From Silicimonas sp963779765 (lineage in GTDB: Bacteria > Pseudomonadota > Alphaproteobacteria > Rhodobacterales > Rhodobacteraceae): DNA of 64,000 nucleotides. Under the pieces are notes generated by a model. That model ran no database searches. It saw nothing but the letters and a program-made list of their open reading frames with translations, and had not been told where the DNA came from. The stretch covers positions 62,001 through 126,000 of the forward strand of contig CAVZZP010000001.1 in the NCBI GenBank assembly GCA_963779765.1, in the 5' to 3' direction. Each line of letters starts with the position of its first letter. The stretch's first letter is position 1. Shown here in pieces: positions 36,243 to 44,025 of the stretch. Made by a program: the position numbers and the translations under genes.

Positions 36243-36968
36243 TCACGACGCAGCTTCGGCCGCGGCGATCCGGTTCAATTCGAGTTTCGTCCATGTCCGC
36301 CGCACATGCTCGTGCAGCCGCATGGTGTGTTCACGCACCCGGCGCTCTGCCTCGTCGGGATCGCGGCTTTCGATCGCCTCGATGATCTCGGCATGGTCGA
36401 CGACCGAGCGCCGGACGCGATCGCCCTCGCTCATCGCCCTGAGCCGCACCGCATGCATGTGGAGGAACAGGCCGTCGGCCAACTCCTTCAGAAGCGCGCA
36501 CTTCGAGATTTCGAGGATCCGCTGGTGAAAGCGGATGTTGTCATCGGAATACTCTGAAATCCGCGTGTCCAGCGTCCCGTCGTTGTACTTCGCCGCAATC
36601 TTGCGGAGGCTCGCGATCTCGCTGTCACTGGCCCGCTCGGTCGCGAGCCGTGCCGCCATGCTTTCCAGCGCCGCCCAGGCCACGATCATCTCGAGGATCT
36701 CGGTCAGGCTTTTCTGCTGCACGTAGACGCCCTTCCGGGGCACCACGAGGACGAGGCCATCGCGTTCCAGCCGGGCGATCGCCTCACGAAGAGGAGTGCG
36801 CGAGATGCCAAGCTGCTCGGCCAACGAACGCTCGTCGAGACGGAGGTCGGCGCCCTGGCGATAGATGTCCATCTCGGTGATGGCGCCCTTGAGCATATCG
36901 TAGACATGGTCCTTGAGGGTAAAGTTGGACGGAATCGGACTGAGCCGCACCACTACTACCTCCCCCAT
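36243..36968 (-). CDS. GntR (FCD) regulator heading the oxalate operon
   Basis: A 241-residue GntR regulator. Winged helix: LAEQLGISRTPLREAIARLE near 50-69, then GLVLVVPRKGVYV. The FCD domain has the metal-binding pattern (FHQRILE, DHAEIIEAI, EHTMRLHEH). ATG 36968 was chosen; upstream residues are not protein-like and would cover the palindrome at 36996. It is the first gene of the leftward array and so probably autoregulates through that palindrome, and it is the best candidate reader of all TGGTATACCA sites in the window. Confidence 0.87.
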   Translation of the reverse strand: MGEVVVVRLSPIPSNFTLKDHVYDMLKGAITEMDIYRQGADLRLDERSLAEQLGISRTPLREAIARLERDGLVLVVPRKGVYVQQKSLTEILEMIVAWAALESMAARLATERASDSEIASLRKIAAKYNDGTLDTRISEYSDDNIRFHQRILEISKCALLKELADGLFLHMHAVRLRAMSEGDRVRRSVVDHAEIIEAIESRDPDEAERRVREHTMRLHEHVRRTWTKLELNRIAAAEAAS

Positions 36969-36995
36969 GTTGTGTCCCGAATGCCCTGCGGCATC

Positions 36996-37005
36996 TGGTA
37001 TACCA
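36996..37005. promoter_or_regulatory. TGGTATACCA palindrome upstream of GntR-oxc operon
   Basis: A perfect 10-base palindrome 28 bases upstream of the GntR start, in the 257-base divergent region shared with the cysteine hydrolase/sucCD/ppc operon. It is identical to the sites at 23596 and 49609. Position suggests autoregulation. Confidence 0.65.
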
Positions 37006-37089
37006 TACACAACGAAAGCGGCTCGGCAAACCATTTTTGGAGAGCAGTCGGCCGGATCCGGCTGGAGGATCAGACCAATATGTTTATTT

Positions 37090-37113
37090 CTTTGAATGTT
37101 TTGCCGTTCAAAG
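37090..37113. repeat. Inverted repeat in AT-rich divergent region
   Basis: CTTTGAA and TTCAAAG, 7-base arms separated by 10 bases, inside the most AT-rich stretch of the island (about 37030-37160). It could be a second regulator site or a stem in a leader RNA; there is no T-run, so it is not a terminator. Confidence 0.4.
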
Positions 37114-37177
37114 CGCATTCTTTCAGGTTCGCGACTACTTCTAAGAAGGCTTATGTGTTGATTGCTTCGCGGGAGAT

Positions 37178-37194
37178 TGGTATCTGGTATCCCA
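37178..37194. promoter_or_regulatory. Degenerate double TGGTATC site before the cysteine hydrolase
   Basis: TGGTATCTGGTATCCCA holds two TGGTAT half sites in tandem; the second, TGGTATCCCA, differs from TGGTATACCA at one base. It ends 31 bases before ATG 37226, where a regulator of the rightward operon would bind. Confidence 0.45.
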
Positions 37195-37225
37195 CAGACC
37201 TAGAAAAGGTCGGGAGGGACGCCAG

Positions 37226-37762
37226 ATGCTGATTCGCGCCGATGATTCTGCGCTTGTCGTGATCGACATGCAGGAGCGCCTCGTGCCCGCCATGCAGGCC
37301 CCTGCCCGCACGATCCGCAACACCCGCACCCTGATGAGTGGCGCTGCCGAAATGGGGGTGCCGATCGTGATGACGGAACAGTATCCGCAGGGCCTGGGTC
37401 ATACCGTGCCCGAGCTGCGCACCAACGACGCCACCATCGTGCCGAAGATGCACTTCTCCTGCATGGAGGAGCCTGCCTTCGCCGACGCCTTCCGCGCGCT
37501 CGGCCGGCGGCAGGCGGTTCTTGCAGGGATGGAAGCGCACATCTGCGTCGTCCAGACCGCGGCGAGCATGATCGAGGAAGGATTCGAGGTTTTTGTCGTC
37601 TCGGACGCCACCGCCTCGCGCACGATGGAAAGCGAGGCCGCCTGCATCGCGCGGCTGAACGCCTACGGCGCGGGGATCGTCACCACCGAGATGGTCATCT
37701 TCGAATGGCTGGGAAAGGCGGGCACGCCCCAGTTCAAGAAGATGCTTCAGTTCATCAAGTAA
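37226..37762 (+). CDS. Isochorismatase-family cysteine hydrolase
   Basis: A 178-residue single-domain hydrolase. The catalytic triad is visible: Asp in VVIDMQERL (residue 14), Lys in VPKMHFSC (about 73), Cys in GMEAHICVVQTA (about 109). The cis-peptide EAH before the cysteine is typical of nicotinamidase/YcaC relatives. GGGAGGG precedes ATG 37226. It opens the operon with the acyl-CoA ligase and ppc and faces the oxalate array; an amidase releasing oxalate, formate or glyoxylate from an amide (for example oxamate) would fit, but this is a guess. Confidence 0.8.
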   Translation: MLIRADDSALVVIDMQERLVPAMQAPARTIRNTRTLMSGAAEMGVPIVMTEQYPQGLGHTVPELRTNDATIVPKMHFSCMEEPAFADAFRALGRRQAVLAGMEAHICVVQTAASMIEEGFEVFVVSDATASRTMESEAACIARLNAYGAGIVTTEMVIFEWLGKAGTPQFKKMLQFIK

Positions 37763-37811
37763 ACGATACACCGGCAGAACGACCGGGATCAAAGGGAGGA
37801 CGGACGGACCC

Positions 37812-39005
37812 ATGAACATCCACGAATACCAGGCGAAGGGGTTGCTTCGCGCGTATGGGGCGCCTGTGGCGGAGGGGCGTGTTGTCCTGCGGGGCGAGGA
37901 GGCGCGGACGCAGGCGGGGGCGCTCGACGGTCCGGTCTGGGTGGTGAAGGCGCAGATCCACGCCGGCGGGCGCGGCAAGGGCACGTTCAAGGAGGCCGAC
38001 GCGGGCTCGAAGGGCGGCGTCAGGATCGCGAAGTCGGTCGAGGAAGCCGCCGAGGAAGCCAAGCGCATGCTGGGCCGGACGCTTGTGACGAAGCAGACCG
38101 GCGAGGCCGGCAAGCAGGTCGGGCGCATCTACATCGAGGAAGGCGCGGACATCGCGCGCGAGCTTTACCTCGCCCTTCTCGTCGACCGCGCCTCGAGCCG
38201 GGTGGCTTTCGTCGCCTCGACCGAGGGCGGCATGGACATCGAGGAGGTGGCCGAGAGCACGCCCGAGAAAATCCTGTCGTTCAGCGTCGATCCCGCGACC
38301 GGCTACCAGACGTTCCACGGCCGCCGCATCGCCTATGCGCTGGGGCTCACGGGCGCGCAGGTCAAGCAGTGCGTCCAGCTGATGGGCACGCTCTACCGGC
38401 TCTTCATGGACAAGGACATGGAGATGCTCGAGATCAACCCGCTGATCGTGACGACGGGCGGCGACCTGCGCTGCCTCGACGCCAAGATGGGCTTCGACGG
38501 CAACGCGCTCTACCGCCACCCCGACATCACCGAGCTGCGCGACACCACCGAAGAGGACCCGAAGGAGCTCGAGGCCTCGAAGTACGACCTGAACTACATC
38601 GCCCTCGACGGCGAGATCGGCTGCATGGTCAACGGCGCCGGCCTCGCGATGGCGACGATGGACATCATCAAGCTCGAAGGCGCGGCACCCGCGAACTTCC
38701 TCGACGTCGGCGGCAGCGCCACGAAGGAGCGGGTGACCGAGGCCTTCAAGATCATCACCTGCGACCCGAACGTCAAAGGCATCCTCGTCAACATCTTCGG
38801 CGGCATCATGCGCTGCGACGTGATCGCGGAAGGCGTGGTCGCGGCGGTGAAGGAGGTCGGGCTGAAGGTCCCGCTCGTCGTGCGGCTCGAGGGCACCAAC
38901 GTCGAGGAAGGCAAGAAGATCATCAACGAAAGCGACGTGGACGTGATCGCCGCCGACGACCTCAAGGACGGCGCGCGGAAGATCGTCGCGGCCGTCAAGG
39001 GATAA
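37812..39005 (+). CDS. sucC: ADP-forming acyl-CoA ligase beta subunit (SucC-type; possible malate--CoA ligase)
   Basis: A 397-residue ATP-grasp subunit. MNIHEYQAKGLL, KAQIHAGGRGKGTFK, EMLEINPL, NGAGLAMATMDIIK and IFGGIMRCDVIAEG are the SucC landmarks. At GGIMRCD it follows succinyl-CoA synthetase rather than Methylobacterium MtkA (AGINRCD). Yet there are no 2-oxoglutarate or succinate dehydrogenase genes beside it; PEP carboxylase follows instead, as in the mtkA-mtkB-ppc order of methylotrophs. So either the TCA enzyme or a malate thiokinase derived from it. ATG 37812 has GGGAGGA upstream. Confidence 0.85.
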   Translation: MNIHEYQAKGLLRAYGAPVAEGRVVLRGEEARTQAGALDGPVWVVKAQIHAGGRGKGTFKEADAGSKGGVRIAKSVEEAAEEAKRMLGRTLVTKQTGEAGKQVGRIYIEEGADIARELYLALLVDRASSRVAFVASTEGGMDIEEVAESTPEKILSFSVDPATGYQTFHGRRIAYALGLTGAQVKQCVQLMGTLYRLFMDKDMEMLEINPLIVTTGGDLRCLDAKMGFDGNALYRHPDITELRDTTEEDPKELEASKYDLNYIALDGEIGCMVNGAGLAMATMDIIKLEGAAPANFLDVGGSATKERVTEAFKIITCDPNVKGILVNIFGGIMRCDVIAEGVVAAVKEVGLKVPLVVRLEGTNVEEGKKIINESDVDVIAADDLKDGARKIVAAVKG

Positions 39006-39007
39006 CC

Positions 39008-39063
39008 CGTAGGGCGGGGGTCACCCGCCGTACCCGACATGGCGGGGTGAACCCCGCCCTACG
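39008..39063. repeat. Extragenic palindromic repeat (REP-like) between sucC and sucD
   Basis: Left arm 39008-39029 (CGTAGGGCGGGGGTCACCC onward) and right arm 39041-39063 are inverted copies of the unit beginning CGTAGGGCGGGGTTCACC, separated by 11 bases. Such palindromes are abundant between genes in Rhodobacteraceae. It could fold into a stable hairpin in the mRNA between two genes that must be made in equal amounts. I saw no second copy in the window. Confidence 0.75.
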
Positions 39064-39079
39064 CAGGAAAGAGACAAGA

Positions 39080-39962
39080 ATGAGCGTCCTCATCGACAAG
39101 ACCACCCGCGTGATCTGCCAGGGCTTCACCGGCTCCCAGGGCACCTTCCACTCGGAACAGGCCATCGCCTACGGCACGGCGATGGTCGGCGGCGTCACGC
39201 CCGGCAAGGGCGGGCAGACCCACCTCGACCTCCCCGTCTTCGACACCGTCCACGAGGCGGTGGAGAAGACCGGCGCCAACGCCACCGTGATCTACGTGCC
39301 GCCGCCCTTCGCGGCCGATTCGATCCTCGAGGCGCTCGACGCGAAGATCCCGCTGATCGTGGCGATCACCGAGGGCATTCCCGTCCTCGACATGATGCGC
39401 GTGAAGCGCGCGCTCGAGGGGTCGGCCTCGATCCTGATCGGGCCGAACTGCCCGGGCGTCATCACGCCGGGCGAGTGCAAGATCGGCATCATGCCGGGGC
39501 ACATCCACCGCAAGGGCTCGGTCGGCGTCGTGTCGCGCTCGGGGACGCTGACCTACGAGGCGGTCAAGCAGACCTCGGACGTGGGCCTCGGCCAGTCGAC
39601 CTGCGTCGGCATCGGCGGCGACCCGATCAAGGGGACCGAGCACCTCGACGTGCTGGAGTGGTTCCTGGCCGACGACGAGACCCAGTCGATCATCATGATC
39701 GGCGAGATCGGCGGCTCGTGCCGAGGAGGAAGCCGCGCAGTTCCTCAAGGACGAGGCGAAGCGCGGGCGCAAGAAGCCCGTCGCGGGCTTCATCGCCGGT
39801 CGCACGGCGCCCCCGGGCCGCCGCATGGGCCACGCCGGCGCCATCGTCGCCGGCGGCAAGGGCGGCGCCGAGGACAAGATCGAAGCCATGCGCTCCGCCG
39901 GCATCACCGTCGCCGAAAGCCCCGCAGGACTGGGCGAAGCCATGCTGGAAGCCATCGGGTGA
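39080..39962 (+). CDS. sucD: ADP-forming acyl-CoA ligase alpha subunit (SucD-type; possible malate--CoA ligase), frameshifted
   Basis: About 293 residues. CoA-binding Rossmann part: QGFTGSQGTFHSEQAIAYG near 14-32, GGVTPGKGG, PPPFAADSI, GPNCPGVITPG. After GEIGGS an extra T near 39718-39719 breaks the frame; skipping it gives EEEAAQFLKDE and the active-site histidine in RRMGHAGAIVAGGKGG (about residue 247). The enzyme phosphorylates itself on that histidine during CoA thioester formation. It pairs with the 37812 gene; the same substrate ambiguity applies. A terminator follows. Confidence 0.87.
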
Positions 39963-39995
39963 GGCTTACGTTCCACGCCAGTTAACGCTAACATG

Positions 39996-40019
39996 AAGGG
40001 CCCCGATGGGGCCCTTTTC
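39996..40019 (+). terminator. Rho-independent terminator after sucD
   Basis: AAGGGCCCC-GA-TGGGGCCCTT is a near-perfect hairpin followed by TTCC (TTTT across the base of the stem). It lies 34 bases after the sucD stop and only 20 before ppc, so ppc is expressed by read-through or its own promoter. Confidence 0.8.
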
Positions 40020-40035
40020 CTTTGGAGGACGGCAC

Positions 40036-42726
40036 ATGGCCGACACCGGAAAGACCGCAACCGACGACGGCATCCGCTTCCTGGGCCGCGTTCTGGGCGA
40101 CGTGCTTCGGGCGCAGGAGGGTGGGCAGGCCTTCGACATGGTCGAGGACATCCGCAAGGGCTCGATCCGGTTCCATGACAGCGCCTCCGCCGATGACCTC
40201 GGGCGCGTGCGTGCCATCATCTCCGCCCTGCCGGTCGAACGCATGATCCAGGCGCTTCGGGCCTTCACCTATTACCTGCACCTACTGAACATCACCGAGG
40301 ACGAGGCGCTGCTCCACGCCGAGGATAAGGCCGACGTGCCGTCTCTGGACGCGATTCTGTCCCGCGCCGTCGAGGCGGCGGGATCCGAGGCCGCCCTCGC
40401 CGACTTCTTCCGGACCGCGCTCGTCAGTCCCGTGATGACCGCTCACCCGACCGAGATCCGGCGCCAAGCCACCATGCGGGCCGAATTCGCCATCGCCCGT
40501 GCACTGCACGAACTGTCGCGCAGCCCCGCGAACGGGCAGCGCGCCGACCTCGAGGCCGACATCGCGCGAGAGATCGAGATCCTCTGGCAGACGCACCTGC
40601 TTCGCCGCTCGCGCCTGACCGTGCAGGACGAGATCCGCAACGGGCTGCGCTACTACGACACGTTTTTCGACGCGGTTCCACGCATCCACGGCGCCGTCGA
40701 GCAACGCCTCGGCACGCCGGACCTTATGGACGTCCTGCGCATCGGAAGCTGGATCGGAGGCGACCGGGACGGCAACCCCTTCGTGACCGACGAGACTCTG
40801 CGCGACGCCTTCCGGCTTCAGGCGGCGCACGGCATCCGGCATTACCTCGACGAATTGCACCTTCTTGGCGGCGAGCTGTCGATGTCGACGCGCGTCGTGC
40901 CTGTGTCGGAGGACATCGCCGCCCTGTCCGACGCGTCGCCCGACACCTCGCCCCACCGGCAGGACGAACCCTATCGCAGGGTGCTGATCGCGCTCTACGC
41001 CCGCCTCGCCGCAACCCTGCGCGAGCTGGTGCCGAACGCGGGCGTTCCGCGCAAGACCGCCGCCGCGCTCCCCTATGCCGCGCCCTCTGATTTCCTCGCC
41101 GACCTCGACCTCATCGACGCCTCGCTCCGCGCAAACCAGGCCGAGGCGACGGCGAAGGGCCGTCTTCTGCGCCTGCGCCGGAAGGTGCGCTCGTTCGGCT
41201 TCCACCTCGCCACCGTGGACCTGCGCCAGAACTCGGCCGTCCACCTGCGGACCGTCGCCGAGCTTCTCGAAGCGGCAGGCCGGCTGGGCTACGCCGACCT
41301 CGACGAGATGTCCCGCGTCGCCATACTGCGCGAGGAGCTGGGCTCCCGCCGCCACCTGATGCGCCCGTTCCACAGCTATTCGGACGAGACCCGCAGCGAG
41401 CTTGCCGTTCTTACCGAAGCGCGCCGCACCCGCGACACCTTCGGCCCGCGCGCCATCACCTGCGCGATCATCTCGAACTGCACCTCCGCCTCGGACCTTC
41501 TGGAACTGATGGTGCTGCTGAAGGAAACCGGCCTTGCCGCCTCGGATGACGACAAGGGCCTGCGGGTGGTACCGCTTTTCGAGACCATCGAAGACCTGAG
41601 GAACGGCGCTTCGGTGATGAAGTCACTGCTCGAGATGCCCGAGTACCTGCGCACGCTCAAACGGCAGGAGAACGTGCAGGAGGTGATGCTCGGCTATTCC
41701 GACTCGAACAAGGACGGCGGCTTCGTCACCTCGAACTGGGAGCTCTACAAGGCCGAGCGGGAGCTGGTGGCGCTGTTCCGGAAGCACGGCGTGCGGCTGA
41801 GGCTGTTCCACGGCCGCGGCGGATCGGTCGGACGCGGCGGCGGGTCGGTGCGCGAGGCGATCCTGGCCCAGCCTGCTGGCGCCGTGGACGGTCAGGTGCG
41901 CCTGACGGAACAGGGCGAGGTCATCTCGTCCCACTATACGCAGCGCGACATCGGTCACGCGCACCTCGAGACCGTCGTCGCGGCGGCGGTGGAGGCGTCC
42001 TTCTTCGCACGCCCCACCGAACGATCCTCGTCAGGCGAGCGGATCATGGAGACACTCAGTCAGTCCGCCTTCGAGGCGTACCGCGGCCTCGTCTACGGCA
42101 CAGAGGGGTTCGAGGACTTTTTCTGGTCCTGCACCATCATCAACGAGATTGCCTCGCTGAACATCGGATCCCGCCCAGCTTCGCGTGCCAGGACGCGCGA
42201 GATCACGGCGCTTCGCGCAATCCCCTGGGTGTTCTCATGGGCGCAGTGCCGGATCATGTTGCCCGGCTGGTACGGCTTCGGAACGGCCGTGTCGGAGTGG
42301 CTGAAGGAGGCCGGGCCGAAGGGCACCGAGACCCTTCGAGGACTTCATGCCGACTGGCCCTTCTTCCGGATGTTGATTTCCAAGATCGAGTTCATCTCGG
42401 AACGCGCCGACCTCTCCATCGCCGCCTCCTATGTCGACCTCGTCGAAGACAGGGACCTTGCCGAGCGCATCTTCGGACGCATCCGAAAGGAATGGACCCT
42501 GGCCATCGAGGCGCTGGAGACGATCACCGGCCGTCCCGTGGGCGAAGCCGGATCGACCGAACGCGCAGCCGCATTGAGACGGCGCAGCCCCTACCTCGAT
42601 CCGCTCAATCACATGCAGGTCGAGATGCTGCGCCGGGTCCGGTCGGGACATGACGACGAGAAGTCCATGCGCGGGCTTCTGCTGTCGATCAACGGCGTCG
42701 CATCGGGGCTCAGGAACACCGGCTAG
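40036..42726 (+). CDS. ppc: Phosphoenolpyruvate carboxylase
   Basis: An 896-residue PEP carboxylase. The catalytic histidine is in VMTAHPTEIRRQ (about residue 137), the phosphate/PEP loops SDSNKDGGFVTSN (about 555) and FHGRGGSVGRGGG (about 590), and the chain ends in the family's RNTG. ATG 40036 has TTTGGAGG upstream. It carboxylates PEP to oxaloacetate, the C1-fixing CO2 step of the serine cycle. Position after an acyl-CoA ligase pair mirrors methylotroph gene order. The stop overlaps that of the convergent PanE-like gene. Confidence 0.95.
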   Translation: MADTGKTATDDGIRFLGRVLGDVLRAQEGGQAFDMVEDIRKGSIRFHDSASADDLGRVRAIISALPVERMIQALRAFTYYLHLLNITEDEALLHAEDKADVPSLDAILSRAVEAAGSEAALADFFRTALVSPVMTAHPTEIRRQATMRAEFAIARALHELSRSPANGQRADLEADIAREIEILWQTHLLRRSRLTVQDEIRNGLRYYDTFFDAVPRIHGAVEQRLGTPDLMDVLRIGSWIGGDRDGNPFVTDETLRDAFRLQAAHGIRHYLDELHLLGGELSMSTRVVPVSEDIAALSDASPDTSPHRQDEPYRRVLIALYARLAATLRELVPNAGVPRKTAAALPYAAPSDFLADLDLIDASLRANQAEATAKGRLLRLRRKVRSFGFHLATVDLRQNSAVHLRTVAELLEAAGRLGYADLDEMSRVAILREELGSRRHLMRPFHSYSDETRSELAVLTEARRTRDTFGPRAITCAIISNCTSASDLLELMVLLKETGLAASDDDKGLRVVPLFETIEDLRNGASVMKSLLEMPEYLRTLKRQENVQEVMLGYSDSNKDGGFVTSNWELYKAERELVALFRKHGVRLRLFHGRGGSVGRGGGSVREAILAQPAGAVDGQVRLTEQGEVISSHYTQRDIGHAHLETVVAAAVEASFFARPTERSSSGERIMETLSQSAFEAYRGLVYGTEGFEDFFWSCTIINEIASLNIGSRPASRARTREITALRAIPWVFSWAQCRIMLPGWYGFGTAVSEWLKEAGPKGTETLRGLHADWPFFRMLISKIEFISERADLSIAASYVDLVEDRDLAERIFGRIRKEWTLAIEALETITGRPVGEAGSTERAAALRRRSPYLDPLNHMQVEMLRRVRSGHDDEKSMRGLLLSINGVASGLRNTG

Positions 42727-43772
42727 GTCTTGGCCTTCGCCCGATTTTCCTGAAGCCGCGCATCGACGATCTTCACCGTCTGATCCACCGTGTCGGACTG
42801 CATCCCCTGCGCCCGGCCAAGCGTCTGCACCAGCCGGTCCACCCTCTCGATGGCCGGCGCACCGGCGTCGATGGCGCGGGCGGCCGACGACGGTTTCAGA
42901 AGCGACTTCGCCGCGTTGGCGTACTTCTCGAAGGGCACCGCGTCGTCGTCGCCTGCCCCGAGCTTGCGGACCAGTGCGTCGACCCACTCGTAAACCTCGC
43001 GCGAGGCGTCGATGTCCTCGTGGACCGCCTCGCGGATCGGTCGGATGCCGTCGGCCATGATGCAGCGGTAGTTGCCCGTCAGCAGCATCGACCATTTGGC
43101 GAAGGGCACGAATGGGCTGTCGTGGACGCGCAGCTTCACGGGCACGTCCTTTCCGTCGAGCGTCACCGCGGCGATGTCGGCCTCGAGCGTCTTGAGGATG
43201 GCGGTATGCGCCGGATCGTCGAAGGCGGCCGCCTTGAAGTTCGTCGGCAGTCCGACGTGGAGGAAGTTCAGCCCCTCCTCCGGCGGCCGGAAGGCCTGCG
43301 GATCGGGCGAGCAGAGCGTCATCAGCGACGGCTCGATCGCATCCCAGACCGAGGCGTCGGCGAAGCAGTCCGTCAGGGTGTCGCCGTCGATGGCTGGGAT
43401 GCGGCGAAGGTAGGCAAGCGGAGGCATGTTCATGATCGACATGCAGGGCACGCGCGCGGCACCGATCCGCTTCAGAAGATCGCGGATCTCCGGCGCGCTG
43501 TACTGGGGTTCCTGCATCGCCATCGCGACGAGGTCATAGGCGGCGGGGTCCGCATCGCCCGGCGTCACCGCGTCGAGTGTGCCGGGAAAGTCGCCAGACC
43601 TGAGAAGACGCGGCGTGTCCTCGCCCCTCAGCGTCATGCGCACCGTGGTGCCGGTGGCGTTGATGAGTTCCGCCTCGGCGGGCATACAGACAAGCGTCAC
43701 GTCATGCCCGGCCATCAGAAGCTTCGTCGACAGGAGCGAGCCGTAGGACGCCCCGAGGATCAGTATACGCAT
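42723..43772 (-). CDS. Ketopantoate reductase-like protein (paralogue B)
   Basis: A 349-residue protein with the same modified Rossmann loop ILGASYGSLLSTKLLMAG at residues 3-20 and the same C-terminal block (NYRCIMADGIRPIREAV, KPSSAARAIDAGA) as the gene at 25119-26177. By eye they are well over half identical and align without large gaps. ATG 43772 has GGAGG at spacing 5-6. It ends against ppc and starts near the formate dehydrogenase terminator. Two copies flanking the oxalate/serine-cycle modules suggest a linked function, for example reduction of a 2-keto acid, but no substrate can be read from sequence. Confidence 0.72.
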   Translation of the reverse strand: MRILILGASYGSLLSTKLLMAGHDVTLVCMPAEAELINATGTTVRMTLRGEDTPRLLRSGDFPGTLDAVTPGDADPAAYDLVAMAMQEPQYSAPEIRDLLKRIGAARVPCMSIMNMPPLAYLRRIPAIDGDTLTDCFADASVWDAIEPSLMTLCSPDPQAFRPPEEGLNFLHVGLPTNFKAAAFDDPAHTAILKTLEADIAAVTLDGKDVPVKLRVHDSPFVPFAKWSMLLTGNYRCIMADGIRPIREAVHEDIDASREVYEWVDALVRKLGAGDDDAVPFEKYANAAKSLLKPSSAARAIDAGAPAIERVDRLVQTLGRAQGMQSDTVDQTVKIVDARLQENRAKAKT

Positions 43773-43974
43773 GTATGCCTCCGTGTTTCGGCCTGTCCTA
43801 TCGCGGTCCATGCGCAGGCGATAGCCCCAACTCCCGCTGCGCCGCGGCGTCCGTCCGACGCCGATAACGCAGGCTTGAGGAAAGCAATTGTCATTAAATC
43901 AGCAACGATCGGGCGAATTCTTGCCTCATTGTTCGCCGATGAAGAGGCGTACAACATTTTCCCCCGTGAGAGCG

Positions 43975-44006
43975 AAAAGGGCCGGCTGCAAGAGCCGGCC
44001 CTTTTT
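43975..44006 (-). terminator. Rho-independent terminator after fdsA
   Basis: AGGGCCGGCT-CTTGC-AGCCGGCCCTTTT on the minus strand, an 11-base or so GC stem with T-run; mirrored A/T runs would let it work both ways. It lies 20 bases after the fdsA stop. The remainder of 43773-44025 shows no gene. Confidence 0.88.
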
Positions 44007-44025
44007 TACGTCCGTTCGCTCGAGT

